34,754 bases of DNA. It comes from Melioribacteraceae bacterium. Its GTDB lineage: Bacteria > Bacteroidota > Ignavibacteria > Ignavibacteriales > Melioribacteraceae. This document shows, piece after piece, positions 15,925 through 24,467 of the stretch (within the stretch, counting starts at the first letter, position 1; every line of letters begins with the position of its first letter). A program made the translations under genes and the position numbers. Where the stretch lies: the NCBI GenBank assembly GCA_026983955.1, contig JALSTB010000158.1, forward strand, positions 1 through 34,754, written 5' to 3'. A model generated the notes under the pieces. The model was not told where the DNA came from, ran no database searches, and worked only from the letters and a program-made list of their open reading frames with translations.

Positions 15925-17073
15925 TTAATGATTTGTGACAAATTCTTTTATTCTTTTAGCCGCTGTTTCATGATTAAAGAATTCCAGTTTACTCTTCGCA
16001 TTTATGGCGAAACGTTCCAATTGGGTTCTGTTAACGAAACAAAATTCTAGTACTTCCGCAAAGGAAATTTCATCAAACGGGTTAAAAACAAGACCGCTTT
16101 GTTTGTCTTGAATTAAATCCCCAGCAGAACCGGCAAATTCCGAAACCGCAACCGGCAGACCGCACGCAACCGCTTCATTTACCACCAACCCCCAAACATC
16201 ATTTCTTGTAGGTAAAATTAAGCAATCGGATGCTTTATAAATATCAACCAACCTGTCCGATTGAACGTAATCGATAATTTTAAAATTATCATACGGTTTT
16301 ATGCCTGTTACTTTTTTAAATTCATTTTCATTTCCTCCGGCAAACAAAAATAAAACATCCCCTGAATTAATTCCGGATAAAAATCTGTCAATTGCTTTTA
16401 AGTATAAATCCAAACCCTTTCTTTGTATGAATTGACCAACGTATAGAAACACAAATTTATCATTGGGGATATCCAGTTTTGCACGGGCATTTTTTTTTGT
16501 AATGTTACCGGAAAGTTTTTCAAAATAAGAGTTATCAATTGCTTCCGGTGAAATTACAATATCGTTTTGTGAAAAACCCAAGCTAAGTAAATATCCGGCT
16601 GATTTTCTGCCGAATGCAATTCCACCGTCGGATAATTTTGCCAAAAATTTTCGAATATGGCTTCTTATGAAATTTATATTGCTTTCCGATTGTGAAGTTA
16701 CCTCAGAAAGAATAAAAGTCTTTGCCCCAACTAACTTTCCTGCAATTAGAGCAAATAAAGTTCTTAAACCAAATTCGCTTGTTAAAATAATTTCCGGTTT
16801 TTCCCGCAAAACTATCTTGAAAATATAAAAGGGAAAATAGATGAAGCGTTGAAGTTCGGATTTATTAACCGAATAAGATACCGTTGAAATATAAGGTGCA
16901 TTATTTATTTCATAACGAAATTTTAATTCCGCTTCCGGTATTTTCCATTTTCTGTTAATCTCGGTTTTCCCGTCAAAATAGAATTTTATATCTCCGTTGA
17001 AAATTTCATTTAATTTATTGAACAGTCCAATTCTGTAAGGTGCAAGTATATTCGTAAAGTAAAGTATCTTCAT
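15925..17073 (-). CDS. Family 4 glycosyltransferase
   Basis: The 382-residue GT-B enzyme opens with MKILYFTNILAPYRIGLFNKL, typical of this family. The donor domain has FLYVGQFIQRKGLDLYLKAI, LLFAGGNENEFK and DCLILPTRNDVWGLVVNEAVACGLPVAVSEFAGSAGDLI. At the usual E-x7-E position the first acidic residue is Asp (D-VWGLVVN-E), a conservative variant seen in some family members. It starts with a 4-base ATGA-type overlap with the upstream Wzy-like gene. Likely a repeat-unit glycosyltransferase at the cytoplasmic face; sugar specificity unknown. Confidence 0.87.
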   Translation of the reverse strand: MKILYFTNILAPYRIGLFNKLNEIFNGDIKFYFDGKTEINRKWKIPEAELKFRYEINNAPYISTVSYSVNKSELQRFIYFPFYIFKIVLREKPEIILTSEFGLRTLFALIAGKLVGAKTFILSEVTSQSESNINFIRSHIRKFLAKLSDGGIAFGRKSAGYLLSLGFSQNDIVISPEAIDNSYFEKLSGNITKKNARAKLDIPNDKFVFLYVGQFIQRKGLDLYLKAIDRFLSGINSGDVLFLFAGGNENEFKKVTGIKPYDNFKIIDYVQSDRLVDIYKASDCLILPTRNDVWGLVVNEAVACGLPVAVSEFAGSAGDLIQDKQSGLVFNPFDEISFAEVLEFCFVNRTQLERFAINAKSKLEFFNHETAAKRIKEFVTNH

Positions 17074-18428
17074 TCCACAGGTTCATTTTTACCATAAATT
17101 ACATTAGCATACATCACTTGCAACAACAAAACTCCGATAAAAATTGCTTGGGGAATTTCGTAATAATTTTCTTGCATGCCTAATAAAAATAAAAATATTA
17201 TTCCAACCGAAGTTACGGCAGACAGGAATCTTTTATCAGGTTCAACAATCGATTTAGTTTTTAACTTCTTTATCAAAAGTAAAACAAAAGCAACCATTAA
17301 AACAAATGCTATAAAACCAAATTCAGATATTACGCTTAACCAAGAATAATAAGGTTGCTGACTTGAACCAAAATAAGTTATATCAGCTGTTGCTTCCATC
17401 TGGGCGATAATATATTGGTCAGCGAAATAATTGCTTTTGCTTTTTAAAAATGGGACCGATTTGGGATTATTTATTCCACCTAAATAATTTCCGCTTCCAA
17501 TTAAACTTGCACGACTTGAAAACTGACCCGGTCCTAAACCAATAAAAATTACCTCTTTATTTTCCGGAACAATTTCATTTAAAAAATTATTAGTTACTAT
17601 TGCACGCGGAATTTCATTTAGCAAATATTGATTTCCTAAATCGGCAATTTGATCTTTTCTATTAAAAATTAAAGCAATAACGGCAATCGAAATTACTCCA
17701 ATAATCATAAAAGAAGAAAACCGCCATTTTATTTTTCCAAAACCCAAATTAAACAATTCTTTTTTGTAAAAAACAATTGCTGTAACAAATACCGCTATAA
17801 GAAAAAATATTATCACATGAATGACGGACGCAAGCAACAAAGCTAAAACGCCAGGCAGCAAACTAATTCCAACATTTTTATTATGTCGTTTTTTTAAAAC
17901 CAAAACTCCTAACAGCAACATCGTCATATTTACGGCAAACATAGGATTTGAGAAAGCAGCTTCCGTATTTAACTGCGGATGAATAGTTCCCTCAACAAAA
18001 TCACCGCTGTCTCCGAAAAAATATCCTCTTATATGGAATCCGTAAATTGCTTGTATTAGACCATAGAAAGCTTCAAAAGTAAAAACAATTAGACAGACCC
18101 GTAGTATTTGCTTTAGCAGTTTATTGCTTGAAAGTTTTTTATTATCAACAAATAAAAGTATATAGAATGACGAATAGGTTAAAAAGGCGAGCAGATAATT
18201 TTGGATAACAAAGCTATCGTAAACTAAATAGTAAATGTAAAATAAAAGAATAATGACTATAACAGAGTAAATTCCTCTTAAAATAATAAATGGCTTTTCA
18301 TCTGTGAATAAAAACAATAGACCAATAAATATAAACGGTGAAAAATATGCTAAAATTTTTAATGGTGAGAAATTGATTAGCAGAGTTAGAAGAAAAGCGT
18401 AGTAATATGTTTTTTGAATTGTATCCAC
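17070..18428 (-). CDS. Wzy/O-antigen ligase-like polymerase
   Basis: The 452-residue membrane protein has about 10-12 hydrophobic helices with a large loop after about residue 250. The loop-region motif FIGLGPGQFSSRASLIGSGNYLGG and the following YYSWLSVISEFGFIAFVL are characteristic of Wzy-type polymerases of the O-antigen ligase superfamily. The start is GTG, and its G is the last base of the preceding TAG stop codon, so translation is probably coupled. It would polymerise flipped repeat units in the periplasm together with the Wzz-like protein. Its neighbours and its own DNA are visibly more AT-rich than the operon ends. It shows no obvious similarity to the other ligase-like protein at 1564-2916. 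Confidence 0.78.
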   Translation of the reverse strand: MDTIQKTYYYAFLLTLLINFSPLKILAYFSPFIFIGLLFLFTDEKPFIILRGIYSVIVIILLFYIYYLVYDSFVIQNYLLAFLTYSSFYILLFVDNKKLSSNKLLKQILRVCLIVFTFEAFYGLIQAIYGFHIRGYFFGDSGDFVEGTIHPQLNTEAAFSNPMFAVNMTMLLLGVLVLKKRHNKNVGISLLPGVLALLLASVIHVIIFFLIAVFVTAIVFYKKELFNLGFGKIKWRFSSFMIIGVISIAVIALIFNRKDQIADLGNQYLLNEIPRAIVTNNFLNEIVPENKEVIFIGLGPGQFSSRASLIGSGNYLGGINNPKSVPFLKSKSNYFADQYIIAQMEATADITYFGSSQQPYYSWLSVISEFGFIAFVLMVAFVLLLIKKLKTKSIVEPDKRFLSAVTSVGIIFLFLLGMQENYYEIPQAIFIGVLLLQVMYANVIYGKNEPVE

Positions 18429-19510
18429 TAATGTTTTTTTAATAATATTTTGCTTAATAAAAATTTAATTTTACCTTGTCCGTATTTAATATTTAATAAT
18501 CTGATCAGAAAATAGTTTGGAATGAAATTGGAGATTTTGTAAAAGAATAAAAGATGCTTTGATTTATTAGTTAATTGATGATTTAATAATTTCTTTTTCC
18601 AATACTTCATTTCTTCTTTATTTTTATTCAGCAAATTTAACACAAACATATCCTCTATATAAAACCAATTATTCTCAATATCATTGAGTTTAATTTTTTC
18701 ATTAATATTTTTACTTATCCATTCATTTGTAAAATGGTAAACCCATTTACTCAGTTCAATATTTTTCTTTTTCCCTTTCAGCATTTCATTTGGAGTTAAT
18801 ACTAAATTACTGTAATTAGTTAAATTTTTATTATGTAACCTGTAATATGTTAATATTCTTTCATTAGACACTGCAGGTGTTAATAGTAAGGATAGATTAA
18901 TTATTATTGCATCTATGTTTGATTTTAGTTTGATATCTAATGGGAAAATTTTTTGTGCAATTTCCTTCCTAATAGAAATTCCACTTGAAGGTGAAACATT
19001 TAAAATCCCCCCACTGTTTTTTATAACTGTTTCGGCCAACCAGCCTGACGGGATACTACTTATTAAGGGATAACGCCCCTCCCTTTTCCCGAATTTATTG
19101 ATTCTCATCATAGCATTAAAATGCACACCGCAATTTAGACAATTTTGAAAATCATTTTTTACATTTTCAATTTTGGTTTTTGCAAAATAATCATCCGAAT
19201 CCAAGAAACATATTATTTCCCCTTTTGAAATTTGGTAAATGCTATTTAATGCCGAAGCTATTCCACCGTTTTTATTTGCAATCAGTTTTATCCGCTTGTC
19301 TTTCTTCAAATATTTCCCAATTATTTCTAAGGACCTGTCGGTCGAACCATCGTCACAAATAATTAATTCGAAGTTAGAATATGTTTGCTTCAAAACACTA
19401 TTAATAGACTCATCAAGAAAATCGGCGTAATTATAATTCGTCATCCAAACAGATACTAACGGCTCGTCCGAGATTTTGCCCAATGGAATTGGTTTAACAG
19501 TTTTCTGCAT
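18428..19510 (-). CDS. Family 2 glycosyltransferase
   Basis: The 360-residue protein has a clear GT2 core in its first 150 residues: PLVSVWMTNYNYADFLDESINSVLKQTYSNFELIICDDGSTDRSLEII, ANKNGGIASALNSIY, and CFLDSDDYF carrying the D-x-D type site. The C-terminal 200 residues are Lys/Asn/Ile-rich and carry no motif I recognise. The coding DNA is extremely AT-rich: the first four 60-base rows from 18421 contain 49 G or C in 240, compared with 24 in 60 in a groEL row. A 95-base gap separates it from the Wzz-like gene, and a candidate promoter lies in that gap. Codon and base use suggest recent replacement or divergence of this cargo segment. Confidence 0.85.
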   Translation of the reverse strand: MQKTVKPIPLGKISDEPLVSVWMTNYNYADFLDESINSVLKQTYSNFELIICDDGSTDRSLEIIGKYLKKDKRIKLIANKNGGIASALNSIYQISKGEIICFLDSDDYFAKTKIENVKNDFQNCLNCGVHFNAMMRINKFGKREGRYPLISSIPSGWLAETVIKNSGGILNVSPSSGISIRKEIAQKIFPLDIKLKSNIDAIIINLSLLLTPAVSNERILTYYRLHNKNLTNYSNLVLTPNEMLKGKKKNIELSKWVYHFTNEWISKNINEKIKLNDIENNWFYIEDMFVLNLLNKNKEEMKYWKKKLLNHQLTNKSKHLLFFYKISNFIPNYFLIRLLNIKYGQGKIKFLLSKILLKKH

Positions 19511-19526
19511 ATAATTTAACTATTAA

Positions 19527-19555
19527 AGTATAAATAATATAGTATCGTTTTACAA
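19527..19555 (-). promoter_or_regulatory. Candidate internal promoter before the GT2/Wzy block
   Basis: On the minus strand TTGTAA (19555-19550) and TATACT (19532-19527) are separated by exactly 17 bases, close to the sigma-70-type consensus also seen at groESL. The -10 box ends 17 bases before the GT2 ATG, which leaves a short leader. The region is very AT-rich, so chance matches are expected. If real, it would let the central glycosyltransferase block be transcribed separately from the export genes. Confidence 0.4.
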
Positions 19556-19605
19556 AGAATACAAAGGCAAAGATTATAAAGACAGAATAGTATGAAATAA
19601 TTAAG

Positions 19606-20595
19606 TCAAATCTTAAAAAAAGAATGGATGTTGTTGCGAAAGATGAAAAATAAAAATGAGAAAAGTAGGCTCAGAACCAAAACCAATAAAAAGTTACTAA
19701 ATATTTTTGGTCCTGCTTTCTTTACCGGATCTTTTGCATATTCTTTTACATTTAAAACCGGCGTGTCTTTTATTTCTTCTATTTTAGATAATTCCAACTG
19801 TTTTCGTAATTCAACATAAACCGATTGCAATATTTCAATGTTTCTTAAAAACTCATTCTGTTTTAGCATTAAAGTCGGCGATTGAGAAATTTGTCTGTTT
19901 TTTTCCCTGAAATTTTTCAATTCATTTTCAGCTTGATTAAGTGAATCTCTTACTTGTATAATTCTCTTCTGAATATATCTGCTTTGTTCACTAGCATAGG
20001 TTCTTGTTTTGGTTTTAAGATAATTATCAAGCGAATGTATCAATTCATTTACAACATCCGCCGAAAGTTTCGATTCCGGCATACTTACGGATACAGTTAA
20101 TATTTTAGTTCTTCTGTCTAATCTCGTTTTAATCCTTTTCGAAAGATTTTCCATTGCCGCCAAAAATCTTTTGCGTTCCCTTTGCTCTTTTGGATAAGAC
20201 GCATAATCGCTCACGTCAAAATATTTAATTAAATCAACAGGTTCTTTAAATTCTTTGGTATTGTATTTATGGTAAATTACTTGCCTCAAAACAGATTCTG
20301 CAGATACTAAATTCTGATAAATTTCCGTTCCGGCTCCTTCATTTATGTTTATTCCCGCCAGTGATGCAAATTCGTTTAACCTAGTAAATGTTGATTTTCT
20401 GCCGACATCCGGCAATATGGAAACGGAACTTGAATAATAAGGTTTGATAATAAATAATAAAATTATTAAAGTTATAACTGCAATTATACCGTTAAAAATT
20501 AATAATTCCCTTCTGTATGTTCTAATTCTATTAATATAATCTTTTAATTTATCAATAGCTTGATTGTTTTCTGACATATAGTTTTTTTCTTCCAT
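19606..20595 (-). CDS. Wzz/GumC-like polysaccharide co-polymerase, no kinase domain
   Basis: A 329-residue chain-length-determinant-type protein. The topology is a short cytoplasmic N-terminus, a first membrane helix (about residues 31-50), a long periplasmic part rich in coiled-coil heptads (about 190-270), the VLNVKEYAKDPVKKAGPK segment typically placed before the second helix, and a second helix (about 298-318) ending in a short tail. The sequence KPYYSSSVSILPDVG after helix 1 matches the Wzz domain entry. No Walker A/B or tyrosine-rich tail follows, so there is no fused BY-kinase. It should set chain length and link Wzy to the export channel encoded next door, 15 bases away. Starts at Met1 or Met7 are both possible. 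Confidence 0.85.
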   Translation of the reverse strand: MEEKNYMSENNQAIDKLKDYINRIRTYRRELLIFNGIIAVITLIILLFIIKPYYSSSVSILPDVGRKSTFTRLNEFASLAGININEGAGTEIYQNLVSAESVLRQVIYHKYNTKEFKEPVDLIKYFDVSDYASYPKEQRERKRFLAAMENLSKRIKTRLDRRTKILTVSVSMPESKLSADVVNELIHSLDNYLKTKTRTYASEQSRYIQKRIIQVRDSLNQAENELKNFREKNRQISQSPTLMLKQNEFLRNIEILQSVYVELRKQLELSKIEEIKDTPVLNVKEYAKDPVKKAGPKIFSNFLLVLVLSLLFSFLFFIFRNNIHSFFKI

Positions 20596-20610
20596 ATTCT
20601 AACGGAATAT

Positions 20611-22992
20611 TTAACGGGTAAGATTATAAACAGTTAAAATAATTATTGTTGCGGAACTGATGATGCTAAAAGTATCCCTTATTATCGGCCAGGCATCTTT
20701 CTTTATTTCATAAATAGTTGGGACAAGAACAACCGAGCCTGGTAAGATTTCGGGATCCGGAACCAGAAAGAAACCCGAGGGTTCCCATTTTCTTCCGTTC
20801 GGTAAAATAACTATTTCGTTCCCTTCATCGGAGTTTTGAGTATAACCACCGGCTTGATTTATGTAGTAAGAAAGACTAGCGCCTTTTTTGTATTTCACTG
20901 TTGCCGGGATTCCGACTTCGCCAACAACATAAACAACATTTGGATTTTTAGGAATGAACACAGTGTCGTTCGCCTCAAGTTCTATGTTTTCATCAGAGGC
21001 GGGGTTTTGCACAATTTTATCCCAATTGATTGGGATTCTATCGGAATAGCCCTCAAGAATACTGGTTTTAAAAAAACTTTTATATTTGAATAAACTATCG
21101 GGCAAATCAGGCTTTTTAACCAAATCGAAGATTTTATTTTCCCGTTTAACATAAAATGCTTCTTTATAGGCTGTTTTTTTCAAGCCTCCAGCTCGCTGAA
21201 CCAAATCGAATACTTTTTCGTTCTCATCAAGCAAACTATAAGTTCCGGGTGAGTAAACTTCACCTACAATCGTAACCGTTTTAGGAACAATTTTCTTTCT
21301 GTCAATCTTTACCAAAACCCTGTCATAGTTAATCAATTCCAAATCTTCATCAGGTTTTATATCCCAATAATTCCGGGGTAAATCATACAGAATCCGTTCG
21401 GCAAATTTTTCGTGATGCAAAGTATCCATTCGTGTAATTTCAACCGATTTATAACAAGCGGAGTCTGTCAGTCCACCCGCCATCATGATTAATTTTGATA
21501 AAGTCAACCCTTCGAATTTCAAGTATTTCCCGGGATGTTTAACTTGTCCGACTATCTCAACAGTTTTTTCCGGAAATATTTCATTAATATCGAAAACATA
21601 AACGGAGTCCATGTTTTTTAATTCGATGTTGTCTCTTTTATCGTCCACCAAAGCTTTTTTGATATTAAAAGAATAAACCGCTTTTCTTTTATCGGGAAAT
21701 GTCCTGATTAAAATTGACTTTTCCATAAATGCATCCGGCAAAGTTCCACCTGCTTGTTCAATTAAATCTTTCACCTTCATACCAACCGGTTTTAAAGAAT
21801 AAACACCGGGATATTTAACTTTACCGGCTATAACCAAACGGTTTTCGTAAAGAGTGTCGATTGTGTCAACAGTTATCAAATCACCGTTTTTCAAATCAAA
21901 ATTACTTGAAAATATTTCGTCAATAGATTTAAAGTTTAAATCAAGAATCAGAATACCGTTATTGTATTTTTCCCTTTCCTCAAACGGAACAATCCGTTCA
22001 ACCGTTAATTTGCGATGGTAGGCATTGCTATTCAAGCCACCCGTATAACTCATTAACTTGCCAAGTTTTTCATTTTCTTTCATTTCATAAATTGCCGGGC
22101 GGAAGACTGCACCGCTAACCGCAACACGTTTGCCTGCCGGTGGAATAAAAACTATATCCCCGTCTTGTAATTGAACATCACTTGAATTATCTCCATTTAA
22201 AAGATAATCATATAAATCGATTCTGGATATGACCTTTCCTTTTCGTACAATACGGATATTTCTCAGCGAACCTTTCAGAGAAGGACCTCCGCCGAAATAG
22301 AGTGCAGTGAAAGCGGAAGAGAACGCTGGCAAAGTGTAACCGCCTGGCCGGTTTACTTCCCCCATTAAATAAACTTTAACGGTTCTGATTTTTCCGGTGG
22401 AAACATCAAGGAAAGTTTTGGCATCATTGTTCTTACCGCTTAGCGTTTCATATCTTTTTGAAAGAACATTTTTAAGTTTGATTTTTAATTGTTTTATTGT
22501 TAATCCATTAACATATACCAACCCTACGGTCGGGATATAAATATTTCCGTCTTGCCGCACAACCGGATTAGCATTCAGTTCAGATTCACCCCAAAGTGAA
22601 ATGATTATTTCATCACCCGGACCGACCCTGTAACTTTGCGGCACGGGAACATTTGCCGCGGGTGAGAAATTTTCCGGGGCATAGGTGAAAAATTTATATC
22701 CAAAGGCGGGCAACGTTCCAGCATCTTTACGGTGGGAAAATTCCGGTAAATAAAATAACGAATCGGGTAACGGTTCGTAAAGAGTATTTTTTAAAACATC
22801 AAATTTGGAAGTGTCATTAGTTTCCAAAGCGGCATTTCCGTTTTCCATAGAGTTCCCGGAAATTAGATCTTCAGCTTTCGAGGCTTTGATTTTTTCAAGT
22901 AACTCATCTTTGTTAAGATTTTCGAATTGACCGAACGTTAAACTCCCGTGCAAGAGAAGCAGTGTTGCGACCAATTGAATTATGTTTCTCAT
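20611..22992 (-). CDS. Polysaccharide export protein with six SLBB repeats (Wza-like)
   Basis: The 793-residue protein has a signal peptide (MRNIIQLVATLLLLHGSLTFG, cut near residue 21). The Poly_export domain begins YRVGPGDEIIISLWGE (121-136). Six SLBB-like repeats follow, each with a V.G.V..P..Y core, starting near residues 205, 289, 385, 477, 572 and 687. A C-terminal hydrophobic helix (about 774-790) could cross the outer membrane as in Wza. No lipobox cysteine is present near the signal peptide, unlike enteric Wza, which is a lipoprotein. The length is about twice that of classical Wza because of the extra SLBB units. It should form the periplasm-spanning and outer-membrane channel with the Wzz-like protein. 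It is second in the operon, 14 bases after the dehydrogenase gene. Confidence 0.9.
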   Translation of the reverse strand: MRNIIQLVATLLLLHGSLTFGQFENLNKDELLEKIKASKAEDLISGNSMENGNAALETNDTSKFDVLKNTLYEPLPDSLFYLPEFSHRKDAGTLPAFGYKFFTYAPENFSPAANVPVPQSYRVGPGDEIIISLWGESELNANPVVRQDGNIYIPTVGLVYVNGLTIKQLKIKLKNVLSKRYETLSGKNNDAKTFLDVSTGKIRTVKVYLMGEVNRPGGYTLPAFSSAFTALYFGGGPSLKGSLRNIRIVRKGKVISRIDLYDYLLNGDNSSDVQLQDGDIVFIPPAGKRVAVSGAVFRPAIYEMKENEKLGKLMSYTGGLNSNAYHRKLTVERIVPFEEREKYNNGILILDLNFKSIDEIFSSNFDLKNGDLITVDTIDTLYENRLVIAGKVKYPGVYSLKPVGMKVKDLIEQAGGTLPDAFMEKSILIRTFPDKRKAVYSFNIKKALVDDKRDNIELKNMDSVYVFDINEIFPEKTVEIVGQVKHPGKYLKFEGLTLSKLIMMAGGLTDSACYKSVEITRMDTLHHEKFAERILYDLPRNYWDIKPDEDLELINYDRVLVKIDRKKIVPKTVTIVGEVYSPGTYSLLDENEKVFDLVQRAGGLKKTAYKEAFYVKRENKIFDLVKKPDLPDSLFKYKSFFKTSILEGYSDRIPINWDKIVQNPASDENIELEANDTVFIPKNPNVVYVVGEVGIPATVKYKKGASLSYYINQAGGYTQNSDEGNEIVILPNGRKWEPSGFFLVPDPEILPGSVVLVPTIYEIKKDAWPIIRDTFSIISSATIIILTVYNLTR

Positions 22993-23006
22993 CTTAGTTT
23001 ATTTGG

Positions 23007-24344
23007 TTAGGATTTATAAATCTTATCTGATTTAACTCCAGCTTTTTCAAATGCGTTTCTGGTATCGACAATTACATTAGCATGCTTCTCAATAAATGCA
23101 TAATCGTAACCGGAATGATCGGTACTGAGTAAAACCAAATCGTAATTTTTCAAATTCTCTTCAGTTAAATCAACCGATTTCATTTTATAATCGTACTTTC
23201 TCATCGGGAACAAGCTGGGTACATACGGATCGTTATAATCTACTTCCGCACCGTACGCCGTCAGCAATTCAATTAATTTAAGTGAAGGCGATTCTCTCAT
23301 ATCGTCGATGTCTTTTTTATAAGATGCACCAAGAATTAAAATTTTGGAACCCTTAATGGATTTTTTATATTCATTCAATACATGTGCAACATTTTCAACA
23401 ACATAATACGGCATAGAGGTATTGATTTCACCGGCAAGTTCAATAAACCTGGTATTCAATTCATATTCCCGCGCCTTCCAAGTAAGATAAAACGGATCGA
23501 TAGGAATACAATGCCCGCCCAAGCCCGGACCGGGATAGAACGGATTGTATCCGAACGGTTTTGTTGATGCAGCATTTATAACTTCCCAAATATCAATACC
23601 CATTTTGTCGAAAACTACTTTCAGTTCGTTAACAAGAGCTATGTTTACTGAACGGTAAATGTTTTCCACCAATTTTGTTGCTTCGGCAACTTTCGGGGAA
23701 GATACCGGAACCGTTTTCACTATAACTTGATTGTATAATTCTACTGCCACTTTGTTACAATTTTCGGTAACTCCGCCTACCACTTTGGGAATTGTAGCGG
23801 TAGAGTATTTCGGATTGTTCGGGTCTTCCCTTTCCGGTGAAAAGGACAGATAAAAATCTTCGCCGACTTTAAATTTATAATCCCCCAAACCTTGGATTAC
23901 CGGTGCAGACTCAAACAACGGCAGTAATATTTCCTCTGTTGTACCCGGGTAAGTTGTGGATTCAAGAGAAACGATCTGACCTTTTCTCAAATATTTTGCA
24001 ACCGTGTTTGCAGTGCTTTCCACATACGACATATCAGGTTCCCTGTGCTCATTCAACGGAGTGGGAACACATATTATTATTGCATCAACTTCGGGTAATC
24101 TGCTGAAATCCGTTGTAGCGCTGAATTTCCCGCTATCCACAGCTTTCTTTATTTTTTCTTCGCTGATATGCTTTATATAACTTTTGCCTTCTTCCAACAT
24201 AGGAATTTTTTTCTCATCCACATCAAAACCCGTAACGTTAAATCCCTTTAATGCATATTCCAATCCTAATGGCAATCCTACATATCCAAGTCCGATAACA
24301 CCGATTACAGCTTCTTTGTTTTTAATTTTGTCGACTAATTCCAT
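23007..24344 (-). CDS. Nucleotide-sugar dehydrogenase, UDP-N-acetylhexosamine 6-dehydrogenase type
   Basis: The 445-residue enzyme shows the UDP-sugar dehydrogenase layout. The NAD-binding VIGVIGLGYVGLPLGLEYALKGFNVTGFDVD starts near residue 14 of the ATG-initiated protein. CVPTPLNEHREPDMSY follows, then the active-site loop GPGLGGHCIPIDPFYL with catalytic Cys279 and the C-terminal domain LILGASYKKDIDDMRESPSLKL. The SYIKHI and PTPLNE patterns favour the WbpA/WecC-like group acting on UDP-GlcNAc or UDP-ManNAc over UDP-glucose dehydrogenase. I choose ATG 24344 because AGGTG lies 6 bases upstream; a longer frame from GTG 24353 would start inside that site. It is first in the leftward EPS operon. 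The 114 bases between it and glgP are AT-rich and show only a weak promoter match. Confidence 0.9.
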   Translation of the reverse strand: MELVDKIKNKEAVIGVIGLGYVGLPLGLEYALKGFNVTGFDVDEKKIPMLEEGKSYIKHISEEKIKKAVDSGKFSATTDFSRLPEVDAIIICVPTPLNEHREPDMSYVESTANTVAKYLRKGQIVSLESTTYPGTTEEILLPLFESAPVIQGLGDYKFKVGEDFYLSFSPEREDPNNPKYSTATIPKVVGGVTENCNKVAVELYNQVIVKTVPVSSPKVAEATKLVENIYRSVNIALVNELKVVFDKMGIDIWEVINAASTKPFGYNPFYPGPGLGGHCIPIDPFYLTWKAREYELNTRFIELAGEINTSMPYYVVENVAHVLNEYKKSIKGSKILILGASYKKDIDDMRESPSLKLIELLTAYGAEVDYNDPYVPSLFPMRKYDYKMKSVDLTEENLKNYDLVLLSTDHSGYDYAFIEKHANVIVDTRNAFEKAGVKSDKIYKS

Positions 24345-24467
24345 GAGGCACACCTATAAATTTAATTAGTTAATATTTATATTTTTAATAATTTGATATT
24401 AATCAAGTTGGATTTTTCACAGCTTCGCTTTCTAAACCACATCCCCCGTTATTTGACTTCCATTTAA

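Noticed and set aside
23011-23022. Palindrome GATTTATAAATC at the end of the dehydrogenase gene
   Set aside because: It is pure AT-rich coding sequence for the last residues, with no T-tract or spacing that suggests a terminator.
24345-24353. GTG start of the nucleotide-sugar dehydrogenase
   Set aside because: The GTG is part of the AGGTG that serves as ribosome site for the ATG 9 bases later, which gives the usual family N-terminus.
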